A DNA stretch of 8,700 nucleotides from Methanobacteriota archaeon (GCA_018899795.1 JAHIHJ010000248.1:1-8700); one strand, 5' to 3'; shown: positions 1 to 5,963, counted from the stretch's first letter. Notes: generated from the sequence alone by a model not told the origin. A program made the numbers and translations.

Positions 1-719
1 CATTTCCCGCATACTGCCGAGTTGATAAGTCCCCTGCTATCATTATAAATTCCCGCTGTGATCCCATGCTGCTTAACACCATATTTCTTTTTCATTGTCT
101 CGTCAAGCCAATGCTCTTCTTCTTCACTATCGGGACATCTTGATATGACAAAATATCTCTCTTTGAATCCATCTTCGCTATCACATTTCAGGCACCCTCT
201 TGCGTTAAAACCTTTCCATGATTCTTCTATTTCTTTTGACTCATTGATCTCGCGCAGTGATATTTCCCTGATATCAATCGATTTTTGAGGTATTATCTCG
301 ATCCCTTCCTCATCAAGCCATTCATTTACACGCTCCATGACCTTCTCATCCTTGAACTTGAACCATCTTTCTCTCTCTTTCGGATAAGAGTTCAGTACAT
401 CTTTGAACCGTCTGAACGCGCCGCTTCCGGATATCGCAATACTTAGTTTTTCTTTAAGGTTTGCCCCCTTTACGGTTTCAATGTACTCTTTCATATATTC
501 ATAACCAACCTGAGATTCTGCGATCGGGAGATATCTATAACGTTCTTTTGAGTCTTCGTCTACCATTTCATCAAGTTCTTCTCTTTCTGCTGCATCGAAA
601 ATATCAAGGTTAACTGCACCTGTTTGAAAGTCGAGGAAATATCTGTGGTCGTACGAAGAGTCTTCAAAAGCAGCACATAATTCCTGCAAGTCGATGGGCA
701 ATTGGATTTTTTTTGACAT
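1..719 (-). CDS. UPF0158 family protein with C-terminal zinc-ribbon-like part (3' end outside window)
   Basis: The start ATG is at 717-719, and 239 codons are visible before the frame leaves the window. Residues 1-143 match UPF0158: Y23 to G34 (YDHRYFLDFQTG), RYRYLPIA at 60-67, GSGAFRRFKDVL at 98-109, then a W119-F122 and W134-L135 helical region ending in EEGI. The family has no established biochemical function. Beyond it the protein continues with C176-x2-C179, and near the edge C237-G-K followed by a codon beginning TG. If that codon is TGC or TGT, a four-cysteine zinc ribbon is completed; TGA would end the protein there and TGG would give Trp. The start is supported by GGTGAT at 725-730, five bases upstream. 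No partner gene is adjacent; the nearest gene upstream ends at 995. The family call is firm; the zinc-binding role is inference. Confidence 0.85.
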   Translation of the reverse strand, partial: MSKKIQLPIDLQELCAAFEDSSYDHRYFLDFQTGAVNLDIFDAAEREELDEMVDEDSKERYRYLPIAESQVGYEYMKEYIETVKGANLKEKLSIAISGSGAFRRFKDVLNSYPKERERWFKFKDEKVMERVNEWLDEEGIEIIPQKSIDIREISLREINESKEIEESWKGFNARGCLKCDSEDGFKERYFVISRCPDSEEEEHWLDETMKKKYGVKQHGITAGIYNDSRGLINSAVCGK

Positions 720-724
720 TATTC

Positions 725-730
725 ATCACC
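725..730 (-). promoter_or_regulatory. Shine-Dalgarno site of the UPF0158 gene
   Basis: GGTGAT on the minus strand complements the 16S 3' end. It lies five bases before the ATG at 717-719, which fixes that start. A TATA-like stretch (ATATTTAA, 742-749) lies about 26 bp before the start, so the transcript leader may be very short. Confidence 0.55.
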
Positions 731-768
731 ACTTTCATTTCTTAAATATGGATTCATGATTTTATCTC

Positions 769-780
769 TAAACCGGTTTA
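769..780. promoter_or_regulatory. 12-bp perfect palindrome, possible operator
   Basis: TAAACCGGTTTA is a perfect dyad about 50 bp upstream of the UPF0158 start codon and about 20 bp upstream of a TATA-like stretch. A dyad in this position could be a regulator-binding site. No cognate regulator is identified, so the role is inferred from position only. Confidence 0.35.
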
Positions 781-882
781 TTGATAATCATTTCTATTTT
801 GTTTTATTTTTCCATCATAGTGTTTCAAGACCACCAAAAGCTTTATTGCACTTTAAAGTCCCATGTATCAATAGCAGGTAAG

Positions 883-930
883 ACCTAAAAGCCAGTGTAC
901 CATGAGGTGCACGTTCCAGTGCTTTTAGGT
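883..930. repeat. 48-nt two-tier hairpin in the 720-994 intergenic region
   Basis: The outer arms ACCTAAAAGC (883-892) and GCTTTTAGGT (921-930) are perfectly complementary. The inner arms GTGTACC (895-901) and GGTGCAC (906-912) pair with one G-T wobble around the loop ATGA. Two and eight unpaired bases separate the tiers. It lies 65 bp downstream of the HEPN stop and about 160 bp upstream of the UPF0158 start. No U-tract follows, so it is not a clear terminator. It may be an RNA structure or a small mobile palindrome. Apart from this, the two palindromes and a TATA-like stretch, nothing else is recognised between 720 and 994. Confidence 0.5.
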
Positions 931-994
931 GCTGCAACTTTATTCTACCGGACATGAAATCTAAACAGGATTTTTCTGTGAACTGATGCATTAT

Positions 995-1474
995 TTACAC
1001 CGGCTTTAGCAGGTTTTCCATTTTCATTCTGAATTCTGCAATCTTTTCACTGTTCAATTTCTCAATGAAATCAAGGATTTTTGAGTTGAATATCTCTGCG
1101 GCTTCGATTAATTCTTCAACTTCTTCTTTCATTATCTTAAAATCAACATAGTACTGCTTATCGATTCTTTCTTTTTTGGCATAGGATATAAGTGAGTTAT
1201 CAATGCTGAACAATTCTTTGAGAAGAATTATTCCGGCGGAATGGTTCTCGCATTTTATACCAACCCTGAAGAATAGAGAAAGAAGCATGTAATACATGCT
1301 GTAATAAGCCAGGGAAACCGATTCTTCCAATCGGTCATTTTCTAAAAGAAGTTTTGCAGATATCAGGTGGCTGTCAGATTTTTTCAGGTAGGAAGTCATA
1401 ATCTCTTCACTGGGCGGAACCAGTTGGAGCTTTCCTTCTTCCTGTAATCTATTGAAGAAATCCGATTTTTTCAT
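995..1474 (-). CDS. HEPN domain protein (putative RNase toxin of an MNT/HEPN pair)
   Basis: This 159-aa protein has the small HEPN (PF05168-like) layout. A helix around residues 33-46 (SDSHLISAKLLLEND) is followed by the helix AYYSMYYMLLSLFFRVGI at 56-73 and then R70...H78, the place where HEPN ribonucleases carry their R-x4-6-H active site. Here the spacing is seven residues, one more than usual, so catalysis is not certain. HEPN proteins paired with MNT proteins are commonly RNase toxins. The gene overlaps the upstream MNT gene by 26 bp, implying translational coupling and a toxin/antitoxin pairing. Its own Shine-Dalgarno site is weak (GGGAG about 12 bases upstream). The C-terminal half is a long Glu/Lys-rich helix. 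Family confidence is high; toxicity is inferred from the pairing. Confidence 0.85.
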   Translation of the reverse strand: MKKSDFFNRLQEEGKLQLVPPSEEIMTSYLKKSDSHLISAKLLLENDRLEESVSLAYYSMYYMLLSLFFRVGIKCENHSAGIILLKELFSIDNSLISYAKKERIDKQYYVDFKIMKEEVEELIEAAEIFNSKILDFIEKLNSEKIAEFRMKMENLLKPV

Positions 1475-2045
1475 AAAATATCTCGGCTCCCTTGATTATT
1501 ACATGATTTTTTTCGATCTCTTTTATAAGCGGACTTGACCTGTCGTATTCTCCTATTTTCACACTTAATCTTGAATTAAGAAGCTCAAGTTCCTTTTTGA
1601 GGTTCCTGTCTTTTGTTTCGATAAACACATCAATGTCGCTGTTTTTGTTCGCTGTGCCTCTCGCATAGCTTCCGAAAAGAACTGCAAGCTCGATTTCTTT
1701 GTTTTGCTGGATATTTTTTATTGTTTTTCTAAGTTCAGGGTATTTTTCTAATGTTTTGTTTAATTTATACAATTCTGATATGAGCTCATAGTTCCTTGCT
1801 TCCATGTTCTTCTTCAGGAAAAAAACCTTGTTCCTTCCCTCCTTCCTGAATTCCAGGACATTTTCACTGACGAGTTCTTTAAGGTTTCTCATCACAGTCA
1901 TGTGGTTAATGTCAAGCCTTTTAGCCAGCGCTCTTGCATGTATATCTTCGCCAAAAAGAACATTTAAGATCTCACTGGATATATTTAGTTCCATATGTAA
2001 CAAATTTGTTCCATTACTTATAAATGCTTCCATCATTTTCCACAT
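1449..2045 (-). CDS. Winged-helix plus MNT-type nucleotidyltransferase (putative antitoxin)
   Basis: Residues 18-80 form a winged helix-turn-helix (recognition helix near INHMTVMRNLKELV, 46-59). Residues 117-198 form a minimal nucleotidyltransferase with GSYARG at 125-130 and S136-D137-x-D139, the metal-binding pair of the Pol-beta fold. In MNT/HEPN modules this protein neutralises the HEPN toxin, in studied cases by AMP transfer. The added DNA-binding domain suggests autoregulation. Two starts are possible. M1 (2043-2045) has GGAGG ten bases upstream, inside the HsdS stub gene. M18 (1992-1994) begins exactly at the winged helix and lies 27 bp after a TATA box, giving a leaderless 181-aa product. 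The extra 17 residues look unstructured, so M18 may be the main start of an independent promoter. Both forms share the downstream 26-bp overlap with the HEPN gene. Confidence 0.88.
   Translation of the reverse strand: MWKMMEAFISNGTNLLHMELNISSEILNVLFGEDIHARALAKRLDINHMTVMRNLKELVSENVLEFRKEGRNKVFFLKKNMEARNYELISELYKLNKTLEKYPELRKTIKNIQQNKEIELAVLFGSYARGTANKNSDIDVFIETKDRNLKKELELLNSRLSVKIGEYDRSSPLIKEIEKNHVIIKGAEIFYEKIGFLQ
1992..2025 (-). promoter_or_regulatory. TATA box, 12-bp palindromic operator and leaderless start for the MNT/HEPN pair
   Basis: Reading the minus strand, ATTTATAAG (2025-2017) is a good archaeal TATA box centred near 2021. It is followed by the perfect palindrome AACAAATTTGTT (1999-2010) and then the in-frame ATG at 1992-1994, 27 bp from the TATA centre. 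That spacing puts the transcription start at or next to the ATG, with the palindrome between TATA and start. This is a classic arrangement for repression by a DNA-binding antitoxin. The promoter overlaps the 3' end of the HsdS stub. Binding by the encoded winged helix is inference. Confidence 0.6.
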
Positions 2046-2283
2046 TTACTCTCTTCCTCCCCGTCAGCAGCTCATTCATCAGCCCTTTCTTCACCCTCTC
2101 CAGCTTCTCCTTCCTCCTGCACTCAAGCTCCAGCTTCCTGTCAACGGCGCTTAAAATCCCGGCGATGCGATGCTGTTCGGGGAGAGGGGGACACTCAATC
2201 TCATCGGTAGGAATGTACCAGCCCAAATTCGGAAGTTTTTCTATGAAATAGTCTTCAACAACCAACTTTTCAGTGAATTTCAT
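2014..2283 (-). CDS. Truncated HsdS: C-terminal conserved region only
   Basis: This 89-aa frame carries only the end of a type I specificity subunit. About 32 residues resemble the end of a target-recognition domain, then come PPLPEQHRIAGIL (Q37) and the helix running through ERVKKGLMNELLTG. Its DNA from 2059 to 2190 matches the 3' part of the full hsdS (3257-3388) at about 91%, with no gaps. A complete HsdS needs about 400 residues, so it cannot recognise DNA alone. It keeps an ATG that overlaps the end of the 318-aa HEPN gene by 14 bp, so it may be translated by coupling. It may be a remnant of a second hsdS, or a short protein that dimerises through the coiled coil. No stop or frameshift lies within the retained part. 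Confidence 0.8.
   Translation of the reverse strand: MKFTEKLVVEDYFIEKLPNLGWYIPTDEIECPPLPEQHRIAGILSAVDRKLELECRRKEKLERVKKGLMNELLTGRKRVNVENDGSIYK
2059..2190. repeat. hsdS-tail direct repeat, copy a
   Basis: 132 bp aligned without gaps to 3257-3388 with 12 mismatches by eye (about 91%), in the same orientation and 1198 bp apart. It encodes the PLPEQ motif and the basic helix in both genes. The pair brackets the large HEPN gene, so homologous recombination between the copies would remove it. Confidence 0.85.
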
Positions 2284-3226
2284 TTATTTCCTCGAACTTG
2301 TTATTTTGTATTTTTAATTCCTTCAAAACAATAACTTGAATATCAATCAATTCGGGCAACATCTTAACAATAGGCAATTTTTTGGTATAAATTCCTACGG
2401 GAGTTAAATTGTTCTGAGGATATCTTGTAAGGCTCGAATGTGGTAAAGTAATGACTGCTAGATAATAAAGGGATATAGAAAGTTGAATTATATTCATGGG
2501 CTCAATTAAACTCTTGATGTTTCGTTCCACTAATAATTTCATATCGTTACTATGGAAATTATTTTTTGCTTCTTCTATTTGTAAAGGGTTATATTTTGAG
2601 AGGCTGTTGTATAACTCCAGCATCTCCGTTTTCATTTTATTCCAAACTCTATCAGTTATTTTAAAATCGGAGATTTTCTTTTTTGCTTTTTCAAGTTCTT
2701 TATTAGCTGATTCTATTTCTTTCAGGATACGACGTATTTCCCATTGCGAAATATAAATTAGCTCTTTCTTATCTTTTTTAATTGTATAAATTTCAGATAA
2801 AATAATATCGAGTTGTCTCAGGTTTCTATTTGCATCAAAATCTTTGAAAAATTTTGATTTTTTAAGCTCTGGTATTTTATTGAATTTTTCCTTCAGTTGT
2901 TCATATCTCTTTCTTTGGTGCTGTAAGGATTTCTGGTATATGTTTATTGTTTCATGTCCTACTTCTTTTAGCAAATCTTTCTCTTCCACTTGATATGTAA
3001 TCAATGCAAATGACTTGTTTGCTTTTTCCACACTTTGCTGGAAATAGAAGATCGATTGGGGATAAAGTTCATTCTCATGTAGAACTTTTGCTGCTTTTAA
3101 ATCCTGTTCTGCGATATTTAGAAGTTCCATGTTCATTTTCATAACTTTTTTATTTTTACTCCCTGAGAGCGGGTCGCTCATTAGCCCATTTATTGCTCCA
3201 ATAACCTTACCGATATCATCCGCCAT
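2270..3226 (-). CDS. Large HEPN-domain protein inside the hsdS locus
   Basis: This is a 318-aa protein. Residues 35-76 match HEPN helices 1 and 2 (AEQDLKAAKVLHENELYPQ, then FYFQQSVEKANKSF at 60-73), followed by G90-H91. Residues 100-245 are Lys/Glu-rich and mostly helical, probably coiled coil. Residues 245-305 contain a hydrophobic helix ending in H263-x4-R268-Y269-P270, which resembles the RYP segment late in many HEPN domains. The HEPN fold may therefore be split by a long insertion. HEPN proteins are often metal-independent RNases in toxin, abortive-infection or CRISPR settings; activity here is inferred. Its ATG directly follows the hsdS TAA stop with no gap, and its stop overlaps the HsdS stub by 14 bp. 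It is more AT-rich than the hsdS tails on both sides, consistent with later acquisition. No MNT gene is directly beside it. Confidence 0.75.
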   Translation of the reverse strand: MADDIGKVIGAINGLMSDPLSGSKNKKVMKMNMELLNIAEQDLKAAKVLHENELYPQSIFYFQQSVEKANKSFALITYQVEEKDLLKEVGHETINIYQKSLQHQRKRYEQLKEKFNKIPELKKSKFFKDFDANRNLRQLDIILSEIYTIKKDKKELIYISQWEIRRILKEIESANKELEKAKKKISDFKITDRVWNKMKTEMLELYNSLSKYNPLQIEEAKNNFHSNDMKLLVERNIKSLIEPMNIIQLSISLYYLAVITLPHSSLTRYPQNNLTPVGIYTKKLPIVKMLPELIDIQVIVLKELKIQNNKFEEINEIH

Positions 3227-4507
3227 TTAAATCGCCTCGACTTTAATCCGTTTTTTCCCCGTCAGCAGCTCATTCATCAGCCCCTTCTTCACCCTCTCCA
3301 GCTTCTCCTTCCTCCTGCGCTCAAGCTCCAGCTTCCTGTCGGCGGCGCTCAGGATTTCGGCGATGCGGCGCTGTTCAGGGAGAGGGGGGAGGGGGATTTT
3401 GATTTTCTTGATATTATAGGCGTTAATATTCTTGTTTGTTGCACCCTGCGTAATTTTTTTGAGTTCATTAGAAATATAAAAAGATTCAAAAAGTTTACCA
3501 AAGTATAAATTATCAACACGGCAGCTATCAAAACGGAATCTAATAATGTATGATGCAAATACGCAAGGAATTGAACTTTTTACTATTCCATATCTACCAA
3601 TTGCGCCACTCCTAGCAATTAAAAAATCACCAACATCTACCTTAAATTGCTTAAATAACTCATCATCAATTTTGATTTTTGGCATCTTTAAATAAGATAT
3701 TTCAGGGTTTTGTAGATCTGTAATTCTTACTAAATTAATACCCTCTTCACTATAATTTTCTGATGTATAGAATCCCTGCTTATGTTCATCTGTAATATCA
3801 CCTACTTGCACAATCTCCCACTCATCCGGTATCCTCCCCACCTCGCTCTCCTTGAACCTCTCATGCCCTATCCCCCTCGTCAGCAGCCTCTGCATCAGCC
3901 CCTTCTTCAGGCGCTCCGTGCCCTCGATGGCGCCGCCCACCTTCTGGATGGCGCTGTCCACCGTGCCCAGGACTTCGGCGATGCGGCGCTGTTCGGGGAG
4001 AGGGGGAAGGGGGATTTGGAGTTTCAACAGATATTCGGTATGTACAGCGGATTGACCAACATGCCGAATCGCTACGGATTTGAAATAATTTTTTCCCCAT
4101 AAAATGAGAAAATGATAAAGGATTAACTCTGGCAATACCAGTTCTTTTTTGAATCTTATCCTTGTAAAATAGTTGCTGAAGGTACATGGAAATGGCGTAT
4201 CATTGAAAATTGTTGATTTTCCCACTAAATCTATGCTATTGGTGTTGTTAAATAGTAAATCACCTTTTTTCAGGAGCCAATAGTTTAAATTCTCAGGAAC
4301 AGGGACTTTTAAGTAAGAATTAAATATTAAACGTCCGTCTGTTGTAACATTGTTCATGCGGATTTGAACGATCCCATTTTCATCCCGTTTTCCACTGGCA
4401 AAACCGTTTTTGAGTTCTTCGACTACATCCCCCAGCCTCGCCATCTCCCACTTCTCCGGAATCTCGGCACTCTCGGTTTGCTTAAATCCTATTTTAACTT
4501 CTGTCAT
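3227..4507 (-). CDS. hsdS: Type I restriction-modification specificity subunit HsdS
   Basis: This 426-aa protein has the full two-half HsdS plan. TRD1 is at about 15-165 (opening IPEKWEMARLGDVV). A conserved region follows with LPPLPEQRRIAEVL (Q173) and a helical spacer ending LLTRGIGH. TRD2 is at about 228-372 (opening IPDEWEIVQVGDI). A second conserved region has LPPLPEQRRIAEIL (Q379) and a long basic helix. Each TRD reads one half of a split target, and the helices set the gap and bind HsdM. AAGGAG six bases before the ATG supports the start. The gene follows rusA by 19 nt and is immediately followed by the HEPN gene. The TRDs are AT-rich and the conserved regions GC-rich, suggesting TRD exchange. 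No hsdM or hsdR is in the window, so its methyltransferase partner must be elsewhere or lost. Confidence 0.95.
   Translation of the reverse strand: MTEVKIGFKQTESAEIPEKWEMARLGDVVEELKNGFASGKRDENGIVQIRMNNVTTDGRLIFNSYLKVPVPENLNYWLLKKGDLLFNNTNSIDLVGKSTIFNDTPFPCTFSNYFTRIRFKKELVLPELILYHFLILWGKNYFKSVAIRHVGQSAVHTEYLLKLQIPLPPLPEQRRIAEVLGTVDSAIQKVGGAIEGTERLKKGLMQRLLTRGIGHERFKESEVGRIPDEWEIVQVGDITDEHKQGFYTSENYSEEGINLVRITDLQNPEISYLKMPKIKIDDELFKQFKVDVGDFLIARSGAIGRYGIVKSSIPCVFASYIIRFRFDSCRVDNLYFGKLFESFYISNELKKITQGATNKNINAYNIKKIKIPLPPLPEQRRIAEILSAADRKLELERRRKEKLERVKKGLMNELLTGKKRIKVEAI
3257..3388. repeat. hsdS-tail direct repeat, copy b
   Basis: Partner of the 132-bp repeat at 2059-2190, here within the intact hsdS and encoding its second conserved region. 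The part from 3352 to 3402 also matches 3970-4020 (47 of 51 bases), the first conserved region of the same gene, 618 bp (206 codons) away. Exchange there would stay in frame. Confidence 0.85.
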
Positions 4508-4526
4508 TTAGTCTCCTTTTACTACC

Positions 4527-5003
4527 TTACCACTCCTCACCTGGTGAGAATCCCTCGACTAATATCATCTGTTTATTAGGGTCATGTTCTCGATAAGAGA
4601 TGACTATACTACTTGTTTCATAACCACTGAGTTCGTTTCTCTCCTGTTTATAAATAAGTAATCGGATAATCTGAGAATCGTCCTCAAATAAATATGGTTT
4701 TTCAATATTTTTATTAGACTTCTTCAAGGCATCCAACACTATTTTGGCAACATTGTCAATGTCTTGTCTTTTCATTCTGGATTTATCAACATAAATAACA
4801 ATAGCTGCATCTAATGGCTTGTTTTTCAAATTTACAAAATTAGGATTATTCATCCAAAAAGAAATATTTTCAACTATTTCTTTTATTATTTCTTTCTTTT
4901 TAGTGGTTTTAATAATTATTAAGTCTGAAGAGGCTCCCTTATTACCATCTAAGATTAAAAATTTGTTTGCATTGGATTTAGGCAGATTTTGACGATTGCT
5001 CAT
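4527..5003 (-). CDS. RusA-like Holliday junction resolvase / endodeoxyribonuclease
   Basis: This 158-aa protein carries the RusA pattern. Residues 63-73 form a hydrophobic strand (LDAAIVIYVD). Then come D81-x-D83-N84, K87 and D91 in QDIDNVAKIVLDAL, and after a 16-residue gap the acidic pair D108-D109 followed by Q111-I112. RusA dimers use these aspartates for Mg-dependent cleavage of four-way junctions, so the catalytic set looks complete. RusA proteins are usually prophage-borne and about 120-150 aa, so the length fits with a slightly longer N-terminus. GAGG five bases before the ATG supports the start. It is 19 nt upstream of hsdS on the same strand, an unusual partner for a specificity gene. 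It may be a phage leftover or a recombinase acting on hsdS repeats; neither is shown. Confidence 0.8.
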   Translation of the reverse strand: MSNRQNLPKSNANKFLILDGNKGASSDLIIIKTTKKKEIIKEIVENISFWMNNPNFVNLKNKPLDAAIVIYVDKSRMKRQDIDNVAKIVLDALKKSNKNIEKPYLFEDDSQIIRLLIYKQERNELSGYETSSIVISYREHDPNKQMILVEGFSPGEEW

Positions 5004-5010
5004 ATTAACC

Positions 5011-5058
5011 TCATTCCTCCGGCAGGGCGTCGATCTGCGTCATTCTTTGTTCTTCCAT
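5011..5058 (-). other. 15-codon frame joining the repeat edge to rusA
   Basis: A short frame starts at ATG 5056-5058, inside the edge of repeat copy 1. It reads MEEQRMTQIDALPEE and stops at TGA 7 nt before the rusA ATG. The stop overlaps rusA's Shine-Dalgarno region. It could be the last codons of a gene whose body was replaced by the repeat, a leader peptide, or chance. The similar opening RMTKID after repeat copy 3 suggests that part of it belongs to the repeat family. Confidence 0.25.
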
Positions 5059-5400
5059 GCTTATCCCCCCGCGCGGCTCGACCGCAGATGAACGGCAGGT
5101 GAAGGCTGCGACGGCGCGCGCTCATGCGCCGGGGCGGAAGAGGCGTTCAACCACAGAGAACACAGAGGACACAGAGATTCCTGCTGTCTGGATTTGCGCT
5201 CTTTGCGTCCTTTGCGGTGAACCGATGAAATTAATCTGCGTTCATCTGCGTTCATCTGCGGTTTTTTATCGTCGTCAATTGTAGCATGATTACGATGGAA
5301 CACGGATTGCACGGATGACGCGGATACGCGCGGATTAAGAATATCCGTGGAAATCCGTCCGATCCGTGTCATCTGTGTGCCATGTCGCTTCGTTGGGATA
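5054..5400. repeat. Composite palindromic repeat, copy 1 (full length)
   Basis: Three parts are visible. A GC-rich part (5054-5149) contains accgcagatgaacg. An imperfect palindrome (5150-5218) has a diverged left arm rich in cacagag and a right arm of 9-bp units (tttgcgctc, tttgcgtcc, tttgcggt). A tail (5232-5396) contains cgttcatctgcggt, exact complement of the 14 bases in the first part, so it encloses the inner palindrome. The tail ends with a further inverted repeat of cacggat-like words (about 5292-5384). No gene is supported in 5059-5621; open frames there are by-products of the repeat. Confidence 0.85.
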
Positions 5401-5427
5401 TCCCCAACTTCATTCGTCCTTCCGCCC

Positions 5428-5590
5428 TCCATACTCATCCCCCCGCGCCGCTCGACCGCAGATGAACGGCAGGCGAAGGCGGCGCGCGCTCAGGCGCCGG
5501 GGCGGAAAAGACGTTTAACCGCAAAGAGCGCAAAGGACGCAAAGATTCATGCTGCATTGCTTTGCGCTCTTTGCGTCCTTTGCGGTGAAT
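5428..5590. repeat. Composite palindromic repeat, copy 2 (no tail)
   Basis: The GC-rich part is at 5428-5516. The palindrome is at 5517-5587, with 27-base arms at 5518-5544 and 5560-5586 around a 15-base loop. The arms are made of three 9-bp units whose order differs (TTTGCGTCC and TTTGCGCTC swapped), so pairing is strong but imperfect. The tail part is absent. Copy 2 abuts the 3' end of the HepT gene, 32 bp away. Confidence 0.85.
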
Positions 5591-5621
5591 TGCCGAAACA
5601 GGAGCGTGGATTCCAGTATCT

Positions 5622-5963
5622 TCAAAGCCTTTCATTCTCCAGAATCTCCCTTATTTTCTGTTCCAGTGCAGGAAGCTCATTTTGAATAATATCCCACACT
5701 ATCTTTTTACTCACACCAAAATATTCATGGATGAGAATATCCCTCAGACCTGCGATGCTTCTCCAGTCGTAATCATATTTAGATCGAAGTTCATGAGGAA
5801 TATTTTTAGCAGCCTCTCCAATGATCTCAAAATTCCTCACAACTGCATCGATTGTCCTGTTATCAGCAGAGAACTCTTCAAAAGATAGAGAATCTGTATA
5901 TTCCTGTATCCGCTCTATGCAGGTTAAAATATCATTAAGATACAGCTTTGTTTCCCTATACAT
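5622..5963 (-). CDS. hepT: HepT-like RNase toxin (DUF86, HEPN superfamily)
   Basis: This 113-aa protein is the usual length for DUF86/HepT. It shows the helix [14 protein letters not shown] (43-56) and the active-site motif R74-D-I-L-I-H79-E-Y81, a perfect R-x4-H-x-Y. In characterised MntA/HepT systems this motif cleaves RNA, and its tyrosine is the site AMPylated by MntA to silence the toxin; all three residues are intact here. The gene overlaps mntA by 8 bp (ATG inside the last MntA codons). A purine-rich AAGGAAG upstream can act as ribosome-binding site. The pair is flanked by repeat copies 2 and 3 in direct orientation, so it looks like an independent cassette. Confidence 0.93.
   Translation of the reverse strand: MYRETKLYLNDILTCIERIQEYTDSLSFEEFSADNRTIDAVVRNFEIIGEAAKNIPHELRSKYDYDWRSIAGLRDILIHEYFGVSKKIVWDIIQNELPALEQKIREILENERL

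Noticed and set aside
883..930. tRNA or intrinsic terminator
   Set aside because: No cloverleaf or anticodon arm, and no T-tract follows the stem on either strand.
815..955. 46-aa minus-strand frame starting at 953-955 and spanning the intergenic hairpin
   Set aside because: No ribosome-binding site, no recognisable family, and the hairpin explains the sequence better.
3782..4102. Plus-strand frames opposite hsdS (for example 3782-4102 and 3852-4055)
   Set aside because: Shadows of the GC-rich conserved region of hsdS; the minus-strand frame has clear family motifs.
5150..5590. CRISPR array
   Set aside because: The repeated units are nested palindromes with no regular unique spacers and no cas genes.
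5057..5685. Open frames on both strands across the repeat copies, 66-125 aa, with runs like CALCVLCG
   Set aside because: They translate the palindromic repeat and recur with it in several copies. They have no ribosome-binding site or domain.
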